Source of the DNA: CAVXWV01 sp963695415
GTDB lineage: Bacteria; Chloroflexota; Anaerolineae; Anaerolineales; UBA4823
Reading direction: 5' to 3'
Length of the DNA: 64,000 bases
Assembly (NCBI GenBank): GCA_963695415.1
Contig: CAVOGL010000004.1
Span: 186,001-250,000 of the forward strand
Part shown: positions 38,200-46,770 of the stretch, piece after piece
Layout: each line of letters opens with the position of its first letter
Numbering within the stretch: position 1 is the stretch's first letter
Position numbers and translations under genes: made by a program
Notes under the pieces: generated by a model
What the model saw: only the letters and a program-made list of their open reading frames with translations
Database searches by the model: none
What the model was told of the DNA's origin: nothing

Positions 38200-39478
38200 C
38201 CATTTCCTCCTGTGGAATGGATTCTTTGGTTCTCGCTCGCCGGGCGGAGTACAAAGCAAACAAGGCGGTCAGCAATGCACTGACCACCACGGCGACGGCA
38301 ATCACGGCTGCGGTTTCCTTTTGCACCAGGACCAACGTAAACAGCGCGGCAAATAATGGCGCTCTCAGTGCCGCCACGAGGGCACCCGCCATGGTCGCGG
38401 CGACGCAGACCGCAACCGGAATACTTGGAAAGAGCAGGTCTATTGCCATACCCAGGGCAACACCCGTAAACATGATCGGGAAAATATAGCCACCTTTCCA
38501 TCCTGTGGCGAGCAGCAGGGATGTTGCGAAAAGCTTAACCAGCCCTAACACGATCAACATGACCACGCCGATTTCAGCTGCATGGGCGATCAAATCACCG
38601 GTTTGTTCCTCACCGGAGAAAAGCGTCAGCGGAAAGAGAGCGCCGATGATTCCCATGCCCAATCCTCCAACGATCCCACGTACAACCACATGCCCTTTCA
38701 TTCTTTGGAAGAATTTCTGCAGGCGCTGCAGGGAAAACATAAACAACACGCCTGCCACTCCACCGACCAGACCCATCGGTGCAGCGTATACCATGTGGAC
38801 CAATTTGGGAGTGTAATCCGGGAAGTTGTACAACGTCTCGAAAAAAACTCCACTGAGGAAAACGAATACCACGGTTGCAACGCCAGAAGCGAGCAAGCTG
38901 GGAAACAGCACCCAGAAATACGCCATCTTTCCAGTCACGCCTCCCTGGGTGGATTCCAGGCTCAATAATGCTCCACCGAATGGATTCGTAATGAAAGCAG
39001 CGAGCATCCCACTGATTCCGGAATAGCTGACCGTTCTGGTTTCGCGTTCATCGAGTTTCAACTGGTCCGAGACGAACGTGCCGATCCCGCCGCAGGCATC
39101 TGCCAACGGCGCTTCAGGTCCGAGGCTGGCTCCGGAGATGAGCGACACAAATGCGGTAATCACGATCCCGGGTGCATTGCGGTAATCGAAACGCCCGGTC
39201 TTGCCAAACTCGCGCATCACCTCGGCAAAGATGCCGCTGTGATCGCCGAATAGCTTCACCAGCAGCCCGACCAGCAAACCGCCAAGGATGCAAATCAGCA
39301 AGGTAAACAGGCGCGTATCCACACCTAGAGCCTGGGCTGCATCTGTCCACAACAAATGTGTGCCTTGATGGACGAGAGCTATAAAGACAAAGGTAATCAC
39401 TGCGCTGATTAAGCCAAGAAAAATAACGAGTGCCAAGAGTTTGAAGTAGGCTGCCGGTCTGGCTTGTGGGTCAATCAT
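38192..39478 (-). CDS. Divergent ClC-family chloride channel/transporter
   Basis: 428 residues from the ATG at 39478, with GGAG seven bases before. About eleven hydrophobic segments. Family motifs are altered: GDHSGIFAEVM in place of GSGIP, LISGASLGPEAPLADAC in place of G-(R/K)-E-G-P, and TGWKGGYIFPIMFTGVALGM in place of GGFFAPSL. The Glu is kept within GPEAP. These changes resemble ClC-like ion-transport proteins such as YfeO more than standard ClC-ec1. Chloride or fluoride conduction is therefore probable but not certain. It is packed tightly between DUF2254 copy B and the AI-2E gene. Confidence 0.82.
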   Translation of the reverse strand: MIDPQARPAAYFKLLALVIFLGLISAVITFVFIALVHQGTHLLWTDAAQALGVDTRLFTLLICILGGLLVGLLVKLFGDHSGIFAEVMREFGKTGRFDYRNAPGIVITAFVSLISGASLGPEAPLADACGGIGTFVSDQLKLDERETRTVSYSGISGMLAAFITNPFGGALLSLESTQGGVTGKMAYFWVLFPSLLASGVATVVFVFLSGVFFETLYNFPDYTPKLVHMVYAAPMGLVGGVAGVLFMFSLQRLQKFFQRMKGHVVVRGIVGGLGMGIIGALFPLTLFSGEEQTGDLIAHAAEIGVVMLIVLGLVKLFATSLLLATGWKGGYIFPIMFTGVALGMAIDLLFPSIPVAVCVAATMAGALVAALRAPLFAALFTLVLVQKETAAVIAVAVVVSALLTALFALYSARRARTKESIPQEEMDE

Positions 39479-39493
39479 TTTTTCTCCATTCAA

Positions 39494-40885
39494 TTAATTT
39501 ATGGTTTCTGTTCCCATTAATTTTGTCACTAAAGCTTCACTGCTTTTTTGGATGAGGTGCCGGTCATCCTCGATTAAGCGATTGTTTTGGCTTTCAGCCT
39601 GGATGAGGCTTGCGTGACGCGCCAGCATCTGGCGCGCCTCAGGTGGTTTCGTCTCCTGGCTGATCCCATCGATTACCCCCAGCATGTGCAGCAGGACACT
39701 GGTATTGTCGCAGCTGGCATGGCGCAGCATATCGAAGGCAGCGCTGAGCAAATCTTCGAAGTGAACCGGCTCAAAAACAAGGCGCAGCCGTCCCTCGAAG
39801 TCGTAGTAATGGGAGTCCTTCTCCCCCTGCTGGGCGAACAACGCCAGGCCTTCGGCGATGTAATCCAGGCAAGTCATAGCCGTAAAGGGGTCATTAATCG
39901 CCGGAGACATGGCTCGTACCGCCATTTCGACGAGCTGGTTGACCGCATATTCGATATCCTGGGTGGGAGTGCGCATGGTGCCTAGCCGGAAGGCGTGGCG
40001 AATTTGGCCCTCCAGTAATTCGTCGATCCGACCAGCCGGCCAAACGAGGGCGACTACCTCTCTGCGCCAAATAAAGTGACCAGGTTTACGCAGCAGGCGG
40101 ATGACCAGGTCCTTTTGCTGAGCCAGGATAAGCAAAGTATTCGGATCGATATATTGAATGTAACCGGTCTCTCGCAACCTAATCGGATAGCCATCTATCT
40201 CCAACATGGGTAAATCTACCACCGGGATATCTAGTGTATCCTGGGAATCGAGGCGGGTTTGAGACCAGCCCTTCTCGCCTTCACTGCTGGTGAAGTCATC
40301 CGGGATTTCCGAGCGGACAACTTCTAACAGCTTTGCACCCGCCCCAGCTGCGATATTTGGAGCCTGAAGCATGGTGCTGATGTGCTGGACCAGAACGATC
40401 AAAGAGCCAAAGGAAGCCACCATCAATAGCAATCCAACCGTAAAAGTAACTTGGGGTGCATCCGGCTTTACCGTAGCAGGAGGGATGGAAAGGGCTGCCG
40501 CCAGACAATAGACAAATGTCGCTGCAAACATGCCCAGAACGAGCTGGGTGGTGCGGTCTCCCAGAAAGACACGCAGCAAGCGCGAGCCAAATTGCGCCGC
40601 GACGGTCGAGAGAGGTAGAGTGAGTAATGTGAAGACCACCCCGGCGGTTGCCATGGTAGTGGTTGCTATGCCAATGAGGCTGCTGCGTACCTCACCTGGA
40701 TTGCCCGAGAAGACGAGAAACCTGTTCCATAGAATTTCATTGGAGATGACACCATCTATCCAATACATCACCCAGGACAGCAAAACCGCTCCCAGAGACA
40801 TGACCAGCGGGGTGAACCAGAAACTCACCCTCAGGCGGTCCCAATGGTAACGGGTTACGACTTTTCTGCTGGCGCGAGTTCTCAT
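39494..40885 (-). CDS. DUF2254 membrane protein, copy B (intact)
   Basis: 463 residues; the ATG at 40885 is preceded by GAGGAG. Helices at about 22-45, 65-90, 110-135 and 140-165 are followed by a soluble domain with PVVDLPMLEIDGYPIRLRET, IQYIDPNTLLILAQQKDL, YAVNQLVEMAVRAMSPAIND and PFTAMTCLDYIAEGLALFAQ. The S-P-A-I-N-D-P-F-T-A motif is the most conserved part of DUF2254. The function is unknown. It lies downstream of the truncated membrane protein and upstream of ClC. This intact copy allows the frameshifts in copy A to be located. Confidence 0.85.
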   Translation of the reverse strand: MRTRASRKVVTRYHWDRLRVSFWFTPLVMSLGAVLLSWVMYWIDGVISNEILWNRFLVFSGNPGEVRSSLIGIATTTMATAGVVFTLLTLPLSTVAAQFGSRLLRVFLGDRTTQLVLGMFAATFVYCLAAALSIPPATVKPDAPQVTFTVGLLLMVASFGSLIVLVQHISTMLQAPNIAAGAGAKLLEVVRSEIPDDFTSSEGEKGWSQTRLDSQDTLDIPVVDLPMLEIDGYPIRLRETGYIQYIDPNTLLILAQQKDLVIRLLRKPGHFIWRREVVALVWPAGRIDELLEGQIRHAFRLGTMRTPTQDIEYAVNQLVEMAVRAMSPAINDPFTAMTCLDYIAEGLALFAQQGEKDSHYYDFEGRLRLVFEPVHFEDLLSAAFDMLRHASCDNTSVLLHMLGVIDGISQETKPPEARQMLARHASLIQAESQNNRLIEDDRHLIQKSSEALVTKLMGTETIN

Positions 40886-41004
40886 TCAATACTCCTCAAA
40901 CAATGTCTCACTCCCTCGTCAGGATCAAATGTCTCCAACTCACCTGAGATTATAGTCAGCCGCATAAGCGCGCCGATGATCCCTTTATTCAAGACCCTCC
41001 ACCC

Positions 41005-41319
41005 TCATATTGGAAATTCTGCTGCAGGCGCATCTTTAGATTTCCCTAAATTCGCCAGCAAGATCTGCACACTGATCAGCAGCACCCAAAGCGGAAAAAC
41101 CGTTGGAGCCCAATATGCAAAACCTAAACTCAGCAGTAGAAACAGCTCCCTTGCTTGACCCAGGAACGCCATCCAGTACGGGATATTCGCGGTGCGAAGC
41201 GAGACAGTACAGGTTGTGATCATAAAAAAACCCCGGCACGAGGCTGACGGTCCTCCAAGAACCAGAAAGCCATCCCCCGGCGTCAACTTTCTAATGGGTC
41301 TGATTACCTTATCGCTCAT
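41005..41319 (-). pseudogene. Truncated copy of the unknown membrane protein at 33035-33716
   Basis: About 104 residues. The segment RGFFMITTCTVSLRTANIPY lines up with GVFMISLGTIWLRTGLM of the longer gene, and FPLWVLLISVQILLANLGKS with FPGWVLIVSVYFLILNLREP. The first 120 or so residues of the longer protein have no counterpart; the N-terminal 30 residues here (KVIRPIRKLTPGDG) look unrelated or frame-shifted. Its position just upstream of DUF2254 copy B repeats the order in copy A. Most likely a 5'-truncated remnant. Confidence 0.6.
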
Positions 41320-41361
41320 GTTTGATTTCGATTCTTAGAAAAATATCATTCAGATAAAACG

Positions 41362-42193
41362 CTATGGTGTGCTTAATCGATCCAAAATCTGGTTGAGCTT
41401 CTGCTCGATTTTGCCCAGACGCGCCTCGGCAGTTGACCGGATCTCGTTGAGCTTCTGCTGGATTCCCGCGATCTTCTGCTTAATTTCGCTCTGGCGCGCC
41501 TTGGCAGCCGACTCGGCGTCTGTGAGTTTCTGCTGGATTCCCACGATCCTCTGGCTGATTTCGCTCTGGCGCGCTTTGGCAGCCAACTCGGCATCTTCAA
41601 ACTTAAGCATGATTTCGCTCTGGTGCGCCTCTACAGTCGTCCGTATTTCATCGATCTTTTGCTCGATCTCCTCTAACCGTATCTGGGCATCTGATGCGGC
41701 AGCATTGGCGTTGTCGACGAGTTCCTGCACCTCGGTCAGAACCTCGTTGGTCGTGGCAAGGGTGTCATCTACACGTTCCAGGGTTTCGTTGGCGGTGGCG
41801 ACAGTGCTATCGACACTTGCCAGGGTCTCGTTGGTGGTGACGACGGCAGCATCGACACCGGTCAGAGTTCTCATTGGCGGTGGCGACGGTCTGGTTCACA
41901 TCTTCAAGCGCCTGATCGAGTTCATCCAGCAGGTTGTTAACTGTGAGGATGGTTTCTCGAGCTTGCTCGACACCCGCTCCGGTATAGTTGTTATAGATGA
42001 AAAGTCCCAGCAGAGCACCGAGAATCACGATCAGGAAAATGAATCCGGTGATGCCCCACCTGACCAGTCGCCCGATGTACTGCTTCAGGTCAGCCACGGT
42101 CATATCTGTGGTTGAATCCGGATCGTCAGACCTTTGCTCCTCGGCGCCGACAGGCTCATCTTGGATTGTTTCCTTACCTCTTGTGTCGTTCAC
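41362..42193 (-). CDS. Membrane protein with long coiled coil (one frameshift)
   Basis: A GTG start at 42193 has GGAG upstream. One helix (WGITGFIFLIVILGALLGLF) is followed by a long heptad-rich region. A shift near 41870 joins NQTVATANE to VVTTNETLASVDSTVATANE. The last part has two near-identical 25-residue units (75-base DNA repeat at about 41456 and 41531) of the form AAKARQSEI-x-Q-x-I-x-GIQQKL. The design, one anchor plus a long coiled coil with T-N-E-T-L repeats, resembles methyl-accepting or spacer-like proteins without a signalling domain. The function is unknown; a structural role in the cell envelope is a guess. Confidence 0.7.
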
Positions 42194-42278
42194 CTAGGTT
42201 CTCCATAACGCTAAACATGGAACTGCTTGAGCGCATACTCGATGCCGTCAATGTTGGCAGAGCTGCCCTCATCGTAGT

Positions 42279-43148
42279 TCACCCGGACGGCATAGTCGTT
42301 GTTGTGCTGCGCGCGCCCATTCGTTTTGCGATCGGCAGAAGGATCAGCAGTAAAAGGACAACACCTACCAGCACAAACGGCAGGGTGTCCGTCCCGGAGA
42401 AGTTCTGGGTGGCGACCAGAAGAGCCGCCGCTCCGTTGCGGTTCGCCGTGCTCAGTCCTATCGCGCTGCGGACACCAGGATCGCTCCCAATACCGAACAA
42501 CATGCCAATCGCCAGGGATCCCAGAATTAAAAGCACCATCGCTCCTATACCGAGTGTTCCAATAAAGTTGAGGATATTGGAAATGTTCAGCCCCAACCCG
42601 ACCACCAGCAGAATGAGTACTGATAAGCTGGAAATCTTGTTCATCACGGGCGCCCAATGATCGGCAACATCGGGTGAATGTGATTTGATCGCCATGCCAA
42701 CCAATAGCGGGATCAACATGGTCACGATCAAGGACCTGGCGATATCCCACGGGTTGACCTCAACACCAGGCAAAAGCAGCGGAAGGATTAAAGGTAGGTA
42801 GAAAATGGTCACCACCATGATAAGGAACATCAACCCGACTGCGTAGGCAACATCCCCCTTTGCCCCTTGGACCAGCTTGGGAATGAAGGGTGCTCCAGCA
42901 GCTGTCCCCAGCAAAATTATCCCGATCTGTAGCGACTGGTCGAGGGGGATCACCTTTGTGATGGCAAAGGCAAACAGCGGTACCGCCACAAAGTTTGCCA
43001 GCAGCGCCAGAACTACCAGGCGAACGTTCTTAAGGGGTTGGATCATCTGCTGGATGCTCAGGCTCAGGCTCATCGCCAGCATACTGGTCACAACGAACAG
43101 AAGACCTGATATTCCTGCAATGGCTGTAAAGAAATCATTAAGCGTCAT
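42279..43148 (-). CDS. Bile acid:sodium symporter-like (BASS/SBF) transporter
   Basis: 289 residues with GAGG before the ATG at 43148. About nine helices. Family features include VVLALLANFVAVPLFAFAIT, LLGTAAGAPFIPKLVQGAKG and SAIGLSTANRNGAAALLVAT, the last two matching the two crossing motifs that bind sodium in BASS proteins. Substrates in the family range from bile acids to pyruvate, pantothenate and small organic anions. Beside SulP and rhodanese genes an organic-anion substrate is plausible; the sequence alone does not decide it. Confidence 0.82.
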   Translation of the reverse strand: MTLNDFFTAIAGISGLLFVVTSMLAMSLSLSIQQMIQPLKNVRLVVLALLANFVAVPLFAFAITKVIPLDQSLQIGIILLGTAAGAPFIPKLVQGAKGDVAYAVGLMFLIMVVTIFYLPLILPLLLPGVEVNPWDIARSLIVTMLIPLLVGMAIKSHSPDVADHWAPVMNKISSLSVLILLVVGLGLNISNILNFIGTLGIGAMVLLILGSLAIGMLFGIGSDPGVRSAIGLSTANRNGAAALLVATQNFSGTDTLPFVLVGVVLLLLILLPIAKRMGARSTTTTMPSG

Positions 43149-43225
43149 CTAAAACCTCTTTCGCCTCCATCTTGGGTAGGCACTGATGATGTAGGATTTG
43201 AGCCGTCAACAATTCTGGAGCGAAA

Positions 43226-43795
43226 TTATAAATCCAGGGTTTTGCCGAGTATTTCCAGCTCTCCTTTAGAAGGAAGCCAGACCAACGCTGGGTCGAGATC
43301 ATAGGTCCAGGGTGCCGAGTTCTTCCAGCCGTTCTGCATGCGCTTGCCATGGTAGACGCTTTCGGGATCTTCCACTTTATCGCCTTCAAAACCATCGATG
43401 ATATTGTGCGCTTGCGTAAAACCAGCCTTGGCAAGCGCATTGACTGCCATGGCACTTCGATCGCCAGAGCGGCACATGATCAGGATGGTATCCTCAGCAT
43501 TGAAACGCCCTTTTACATGCGAGATGAAATCGGAATTCATCACCACGGAATAATTGCCCTTGTTGGCATCCCAGTTATAGGTGGGAAAGGCAAGGGGAAC
43601 GTTCGCAGCCATCTCGGCATGACCGATCAAAACATATTCTTCGAAGGTGCGCACATCGAGTACCTTGATCCGCTCAGGATCAGCCTTCCACATTTCGTAA
43701 GCTTCCCTGGCGGTGACATAAAGCCCAAGACTTGTCGTTTTTGCTTCCCGCACCTGGTGGGTTGAATCAGGGGTGGTTATTTCAACAGTGTTCAT
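43226..43795 (-). CDS. Rhodanese-domain sulfurtransferase
   Basis: 189 residues; AGGAG precedes the ATG at 43795. VLDVRTFEEYVLIGHAEMAA is the N-terminal CH2A-type motif and LIMCRSGDRSAMAVNALAKA the active loop with Cys108, which accepts sulfane sulfur as a persulfide. The loop C-R-S-G-D-R is the six-residue form used by single-domain rhodaneses. There is no signal sequence, so it is cytoplasmic. It lies 3 bases after the SulP gene and reads in the same direction, so sulfur handling linked to anion uptake is a reasonable inference. Confidence 0.87.
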   Translation of the reverse strand: MNTVEITTPDSTHQVREAKTTSLGLYVTAREAYEMWKADPERIKVLDVRTFEEYVLIGHAEMAANVPLAFPTYNWDANKGNYSVVMNSDFISHVKGRFNAEDTILIMCRSGDRSAMAVNALAKAGFTQAHNIIDGFEGDKVEDPESVYHGKRMQNGWKNSAPWTYDLDPALVWLPSKGELEILGKTLDL

Positions 43796-43798
43796 TTT

Positions 43799-45526
43799 CT
43801 AATCTCCTTTTTGATTAGTTTCAATATGTTGTACGGCTGCGTCAACGGTTGTAAATAGATGATCTGCGCCGATCAAATCGAGTAAACCAGTCTTCGCACT
43901 GAACTCCAGCGCGGGATCCTGTACCTCAGCGAAATACGTTGTGATACCTTGTTTGCCCAACCGCGTAATAAGACTTTTCAGCATGTTGGAAGTAGTGATA
44001 TCCATGGAATCCTGCACGACTGCATCAAATAGCACGACCTCCGGTGGTGGGGTTGTTTCTTTGATCAGTTGCATAATTCCATCACGCACGGTTAATGCGT
44101 TTGCATAATACATGGGTGTGTTAAGGCGCACGATACATACGCCAGGCACAGGTAAATTCTCAGGGTGGCGGGTAATATCCGAGTATGCTCCGGGGGCATC
44201 CGGCACTTTCCCCAAGCGCGACAGATGCGGGCGGCTGGAACGATAAACGATAAGCAATATCGAACTCACCAGACCGATGAGCATGCCTTCTAACACGCCG
44301 ATTAAGATTACGCCGGCAAACGTCAGCAGACCCAACATGAATTCCGGGCGCGACACCAGCCGGGTGGATTTCAGCTTGCGCGAGGCGACAATGTGCCATA
44401 AAGCATGCAAGATCAGGGCAGCCAGGATTGTTTCTGGCAGGTTGGTGAAGAGCGGTGTCAGGAATAACAGTGTCAGGATCACTGCAATCCAGGCGACGAT
44501 GCCGGCAACTTGTGAACGCCCACCGGCGCCATCATTCACAGCTGAAGGTGCCATGCTGCCACCTGCTATTTGCCCACCAAACAGACCGCTGACCAGATTG
44601 ATGGCGGCAAAGGAATTCAATTCTTGATTCGGCTTGATTTCATAATCGTGCTTATCAGCGTATTCATGGGCGACGCCCAGCGACTGGCTGAAGGCGACCA
44701 GCAAAACCCCGATCGCCGGCGCGATCATGTACAGCAGCGCCGTCCATGACACCGCTGGTAAGCTGAAGGAAGGCAAACCCTTGGGCAGTTCACCAACGAT
44801 CTCTACGCCGTAACTGGCGTTCAGTTGAAGAGCGGCGCTCATGACAATCGAACCGAATAAAACAATCAGCCCTGCCGGTATCTTTTTGTTCCAGCGTGGG
44901 ATCAGGATCAAGAGAGCCAGCGCACCCGCCCCCAGGGCAAAGGTAACCAAATTGGCTTCAGGTAACTCACGCAGAATACCAAAAAACTTCTGCACCGTAT
45001 TGCCGGCAGGCTTCTCCACGCCGAAGAGCTTGTTGAGCTGCCCGACCATGACAAACACGGCTAGCCCAGTCACAAACCCATCCAAAACCGGTTTGGACAG
45101 GAACTGCGTGATCCATCCCAGGCGCGCAAGCCCGGCAACCAGAAAGACTAAGCCAACAACCATGACAAATGCCAGGGCATACTGCTGGTACATGGCGGGA
45201 TCAATGTCGACTCCGCTGGCGACGATACCGGCAGTGACCATTACGGCTGTTACCGATGAAGCAATCAGGGCCGCGGTTGCCGAAGTAGGCTGTACAAAGA
45301 GTTGTTGTGAGGTCCCCAGCACGGCGTACAGGATCAGCGAAACCACCAGGGTATAAAGCCCAAACTGGGGAGGCAAGCCAGCCACTCCTGCATAAGCCAT
45401 CGATTCTGGCACGATCAGTCCCCAAACGGTCAGCCCGGCGATAGCGTCGGCAGATAGCCAGCTGCGATTGTAAGCGGGCAGCCACGTCAGGATAGGAACA
45501 TTGCGTTTAAGCCAGGAAGTTTTCAT
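43799..45526 (-). CDS. SulP-family anion transporter with STAS domain, copy B
   Basis: 575 residues, intact. Signatures are GLIVPESMAYAGVAGLPPQF, VLGTSQQLFVQPTSATAALI and FSQSLGVAHEYADKHDYEIK, with LNSFAAINLVSGLFGGQIAG before the last helices and a STAS domain from about residue 450 (VCIVRLNTPMYYANALTVRD). The STAS loop has DAVVQDSMDITTSNMLKSL. The ATG at 45526 overlaps the stop of a small 52-codon gene (ATGA), so the two are probably co-translated. Sulfate is a likely but unproven substrate. Confidence 0.88.
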   Translation of the reverse strand: MKTSWLKRNVPILTWLPAYNRSWLSADAIAGLTVWGLIVPESMAYAGVAGLPPQFGLYTLVVSLILYAVLGTSQQLFVQPTSATAALIASSVTAVMVTAGIVASGVDIDPAMYQQYALAFVMVVGLVFLVAGLARLGWITQFLSKPVLDGFVTGLAVFVMVGQLNKLFGVEKPAGNTVQKFFGILRELPEANLVTFALGAGALALLILIPRWNKKIPAGLIVLFGSIVMSAALQLNASYGVEIVGELPKGLPSFSLPAVSWTALLYMIAPAIGVLLVAFSQSLGVAHEYADKHDYEIKPNQELNSFAAINLVSGLFGGQIAGGSMAPSAVNDGAGGRSQVAGIVAWIAVILTLLFLTPLFTNLPETILAALILHALWHIVASRKLKSTRLVSRPEFMLGLLTFAGVILIGVLEGMLIGLVSSILLIVYRSSRPHLSRLGKVPDAPGAYSDITRHPENLPVPGVCIVRLNTPMYYANALTVRDGIMQLIKETTPPPEVVLFDAVVQDSMDITTSNMLKSLITRLGKQGITTYFAEVQDPALEFSAKTGLLDLIGADHLFTTVDAAVQHIETNQKGD

Positions 45527-45681
45527 ATAAACACACCTTTACTTAATCGCATCGCCATTCCGCTTATCTGATTGGCGAAGCGATTGAAGACACCAATTGA
45601 TCTGCGGGTGCCAGTCGGAAAAATCCCGGTGTCTGGCACCCGTATCCCCTGGTGAACAATTGTTTCTTCATTTGCAGCCAT
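45523..45681 (-). CDS. Small protein of 52 residues coupled to SulP copy B
   Basis: ATG at 45681 with a strong AGGAGAGG site 7-8 bases before, and a TGA that overlaps the SulP ATG. The product starts MAANEETIVHQGIRV and ends GMAMRLSKGVFI. It is weakly basic with no membrane helix. The middle (residues about 14-26) is encoded by a palindromic REP-like element, so the gene may have been altered by that insertion, or the element may serve as an attenuating hairpin in the leader of the SulP mRNA. No known family recognised. It may be a leader peptide rather than a functional protein. Confidence 0.5.
   Translation of the reverse strand: MAANEETIVHQGIRVPDTGIFPTGTRRSIGVFNRFANQISGMAMRLSKGVFI
45605..45642. 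repeat. REP-like palindrome inside the SulP leader
   Basis: CGGGTGCCAG (45605-45614) and its exact inverse CTGGCACCCG (45633-45642), with 18 bases between them. The total span is 38 bases. On the minus strand the element reads ACGGGTGCCAGACACC at its beginning, closely like the element at 47633-47670. Confidence 0.75.
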
Positions 45682-45748
45682 ATATTCCTCTCCTTAATTA
45701 GCAAAAAATTTTATGATTGATTGGACGGCCAGACCGAGATTTTCTTCA

Positions 45749-46606
45749 TCAAAAGTCAGGATCCGGATACTCAGCCTCCCGGCCTTCGGTGAAGGCAAGG
45801 ATTCCATTCACACGATCTTGATGGACGACAGAACGCCAGTGCTCATCCATCATGATGGCGACTGCCTGCTCTACCGGCTCGCCCTGTCCATTTTGTACGG
45901 CACGCTTGACCGATTGTACCGCCGTAGGCGAGTTGTCCGCGATCTTCTCCGCGATGCTGAGCGCCGCCCCCATCAGCTCGGTCTTGGGGTGCACCTCATT
46001 GACCATTCCAAGCCGGTACGCCTCCTGGGCGGTGATCGGTTCTCCGGTCATCAGCATCTGCATTGCCTTTCCCGGAGGGAGCACACGGGGAAGGAAGACC
46101 GGCGAGCCGCCACCGGCGCTCAAGCCAACGATCGCTTCGGGCTGGCCGAAGAGGGCGTCCTCGGAAGCGAGGATGAAGTCCGTGCTGATCGCCATCTCGC
46201 AGCCGCCGCCGTAAGCCATCCCATGCACTGCGGCGAAGATCGGCCGGCGCAACTGGCGGAGTGTGTAGAGAACACGGTCAAAGACCATGCGCTGGCGCAG
46301 CCATTGCTCCTTTGTCATCTGCTTGCGTTGGTACAGGTCACCGCCAACCGAGAAGGCTCTATCGCCGGCTCCGGTCAGGATGGCACAGCGCACGGAGGGA
46401 CGCGCAGCAATGGTCTCCAGTACCTCGATCAACTGAGCAGCCAGTTCAGTCGTTATAGCGTTATCGGCATGTGGCCGGTTTAGGGTGATGATGGCAATGC
46501 GCTCGCCAGAGACGTACTCCACCAGCACGAGTTGCTCGGGTTCCGGAACATTTTCGGGTGGACGGTAACCAATTTTCCTCATCTTCGTGTTGGCATTGTC
46601 TGGCAT
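45749..46606 (-). CDS. Enoyl-CoA hydratase/isomerase family protein
   Basis: 285 residues from the ATG at 46606, preceded by GGAG. The in-frame extension to 46696 crosses a palindrome and is rejected. IAIITLNRPHADNAITTELA opens the crotonase fold. AFSVGGDLY and HGMAYGGGCEMAISTDFILA supply the two oxyanion-hole strands, and ALFGQPEAIVGLSAGGGSPV the active-site segment. A Glu acts in hydratases at the PEAIVG position. The usual G-x-x-P-G-x-G-G turn is changed to GLSAGGGSPV. The substrate is unknown: CoA ester hydration, isomerisation or hydrolysis are all possible. It follows the Fe-S flavoprotein gene by about 160 bases on the same strand. Confidence 0.83.
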   Translation of the reverse strand: MPDNANTKMRKIGYRPPENVPEPEQLVLVEYVSGERIAIITLNRPHADNAITTELAAQLIEVLETIAARPSVRCAILTGAGDRAFSVGGDLYQRKQMTKEQWLRQRMVFDRVLYTLRQLRRPIFAAVHGMAYGGGCEMAISTDFILASEDALFGQPEAIVGLSAGGGSPVFLPRVLPPGKAMQMLMTGEPITAQEAYRLGMVNEVHPKTELMGAALSIAEKIADNSPTAVQSVKRAVQNGQGEPVEQAVAIMMDEHWRSVVHQDRVNGILAFTEGREAEYPDPDF

Positions 46607-46658
46607 GTTATTCTCCGATTTTTTGGGTCTCTGGGAACTGCCGTGGTTAAGGGTATCC

Positions 46659-46693
46659 GGGGTATTTTGCGGGCGAAGCCCGCAAAATACCCC
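46659..46693. repeat. Perfect 16-bp hairpin between two genes
   Basis: GGGGTATTTTGCGGGC (46659-46674), GAA loop, then GCCCGCAAAATACCCC (46678-46693). The centre is GCGAAGC, known in vitro as an unusually stable DNA mini-hairpin. No T-run follows on either strand, so a standard intrinsic terminator is not obvious; REP-like or mRNA-stabilising roles are possible. Confidence 0.85.
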
Positions 46694-46770
46694 CACATAT
46701 CCTGCCTGTCACGGAGATTCCCAAAGAGCTATTTGTTGGTTATCTGTTATCTATTTGCGATGGTTGGTTT

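Noticed and set aside
45713..46483. Long plus-strand open frame of 256 codons
   Set aside because: Antisense to the crotonase gene, which has clear family motifs on the minus strand.
46607..46696. Upstream extension of the crotonase gene
   Set aside because: It runs through the 16-bp palindrome and has no family similarity; ATG at 46606 has GGAG.
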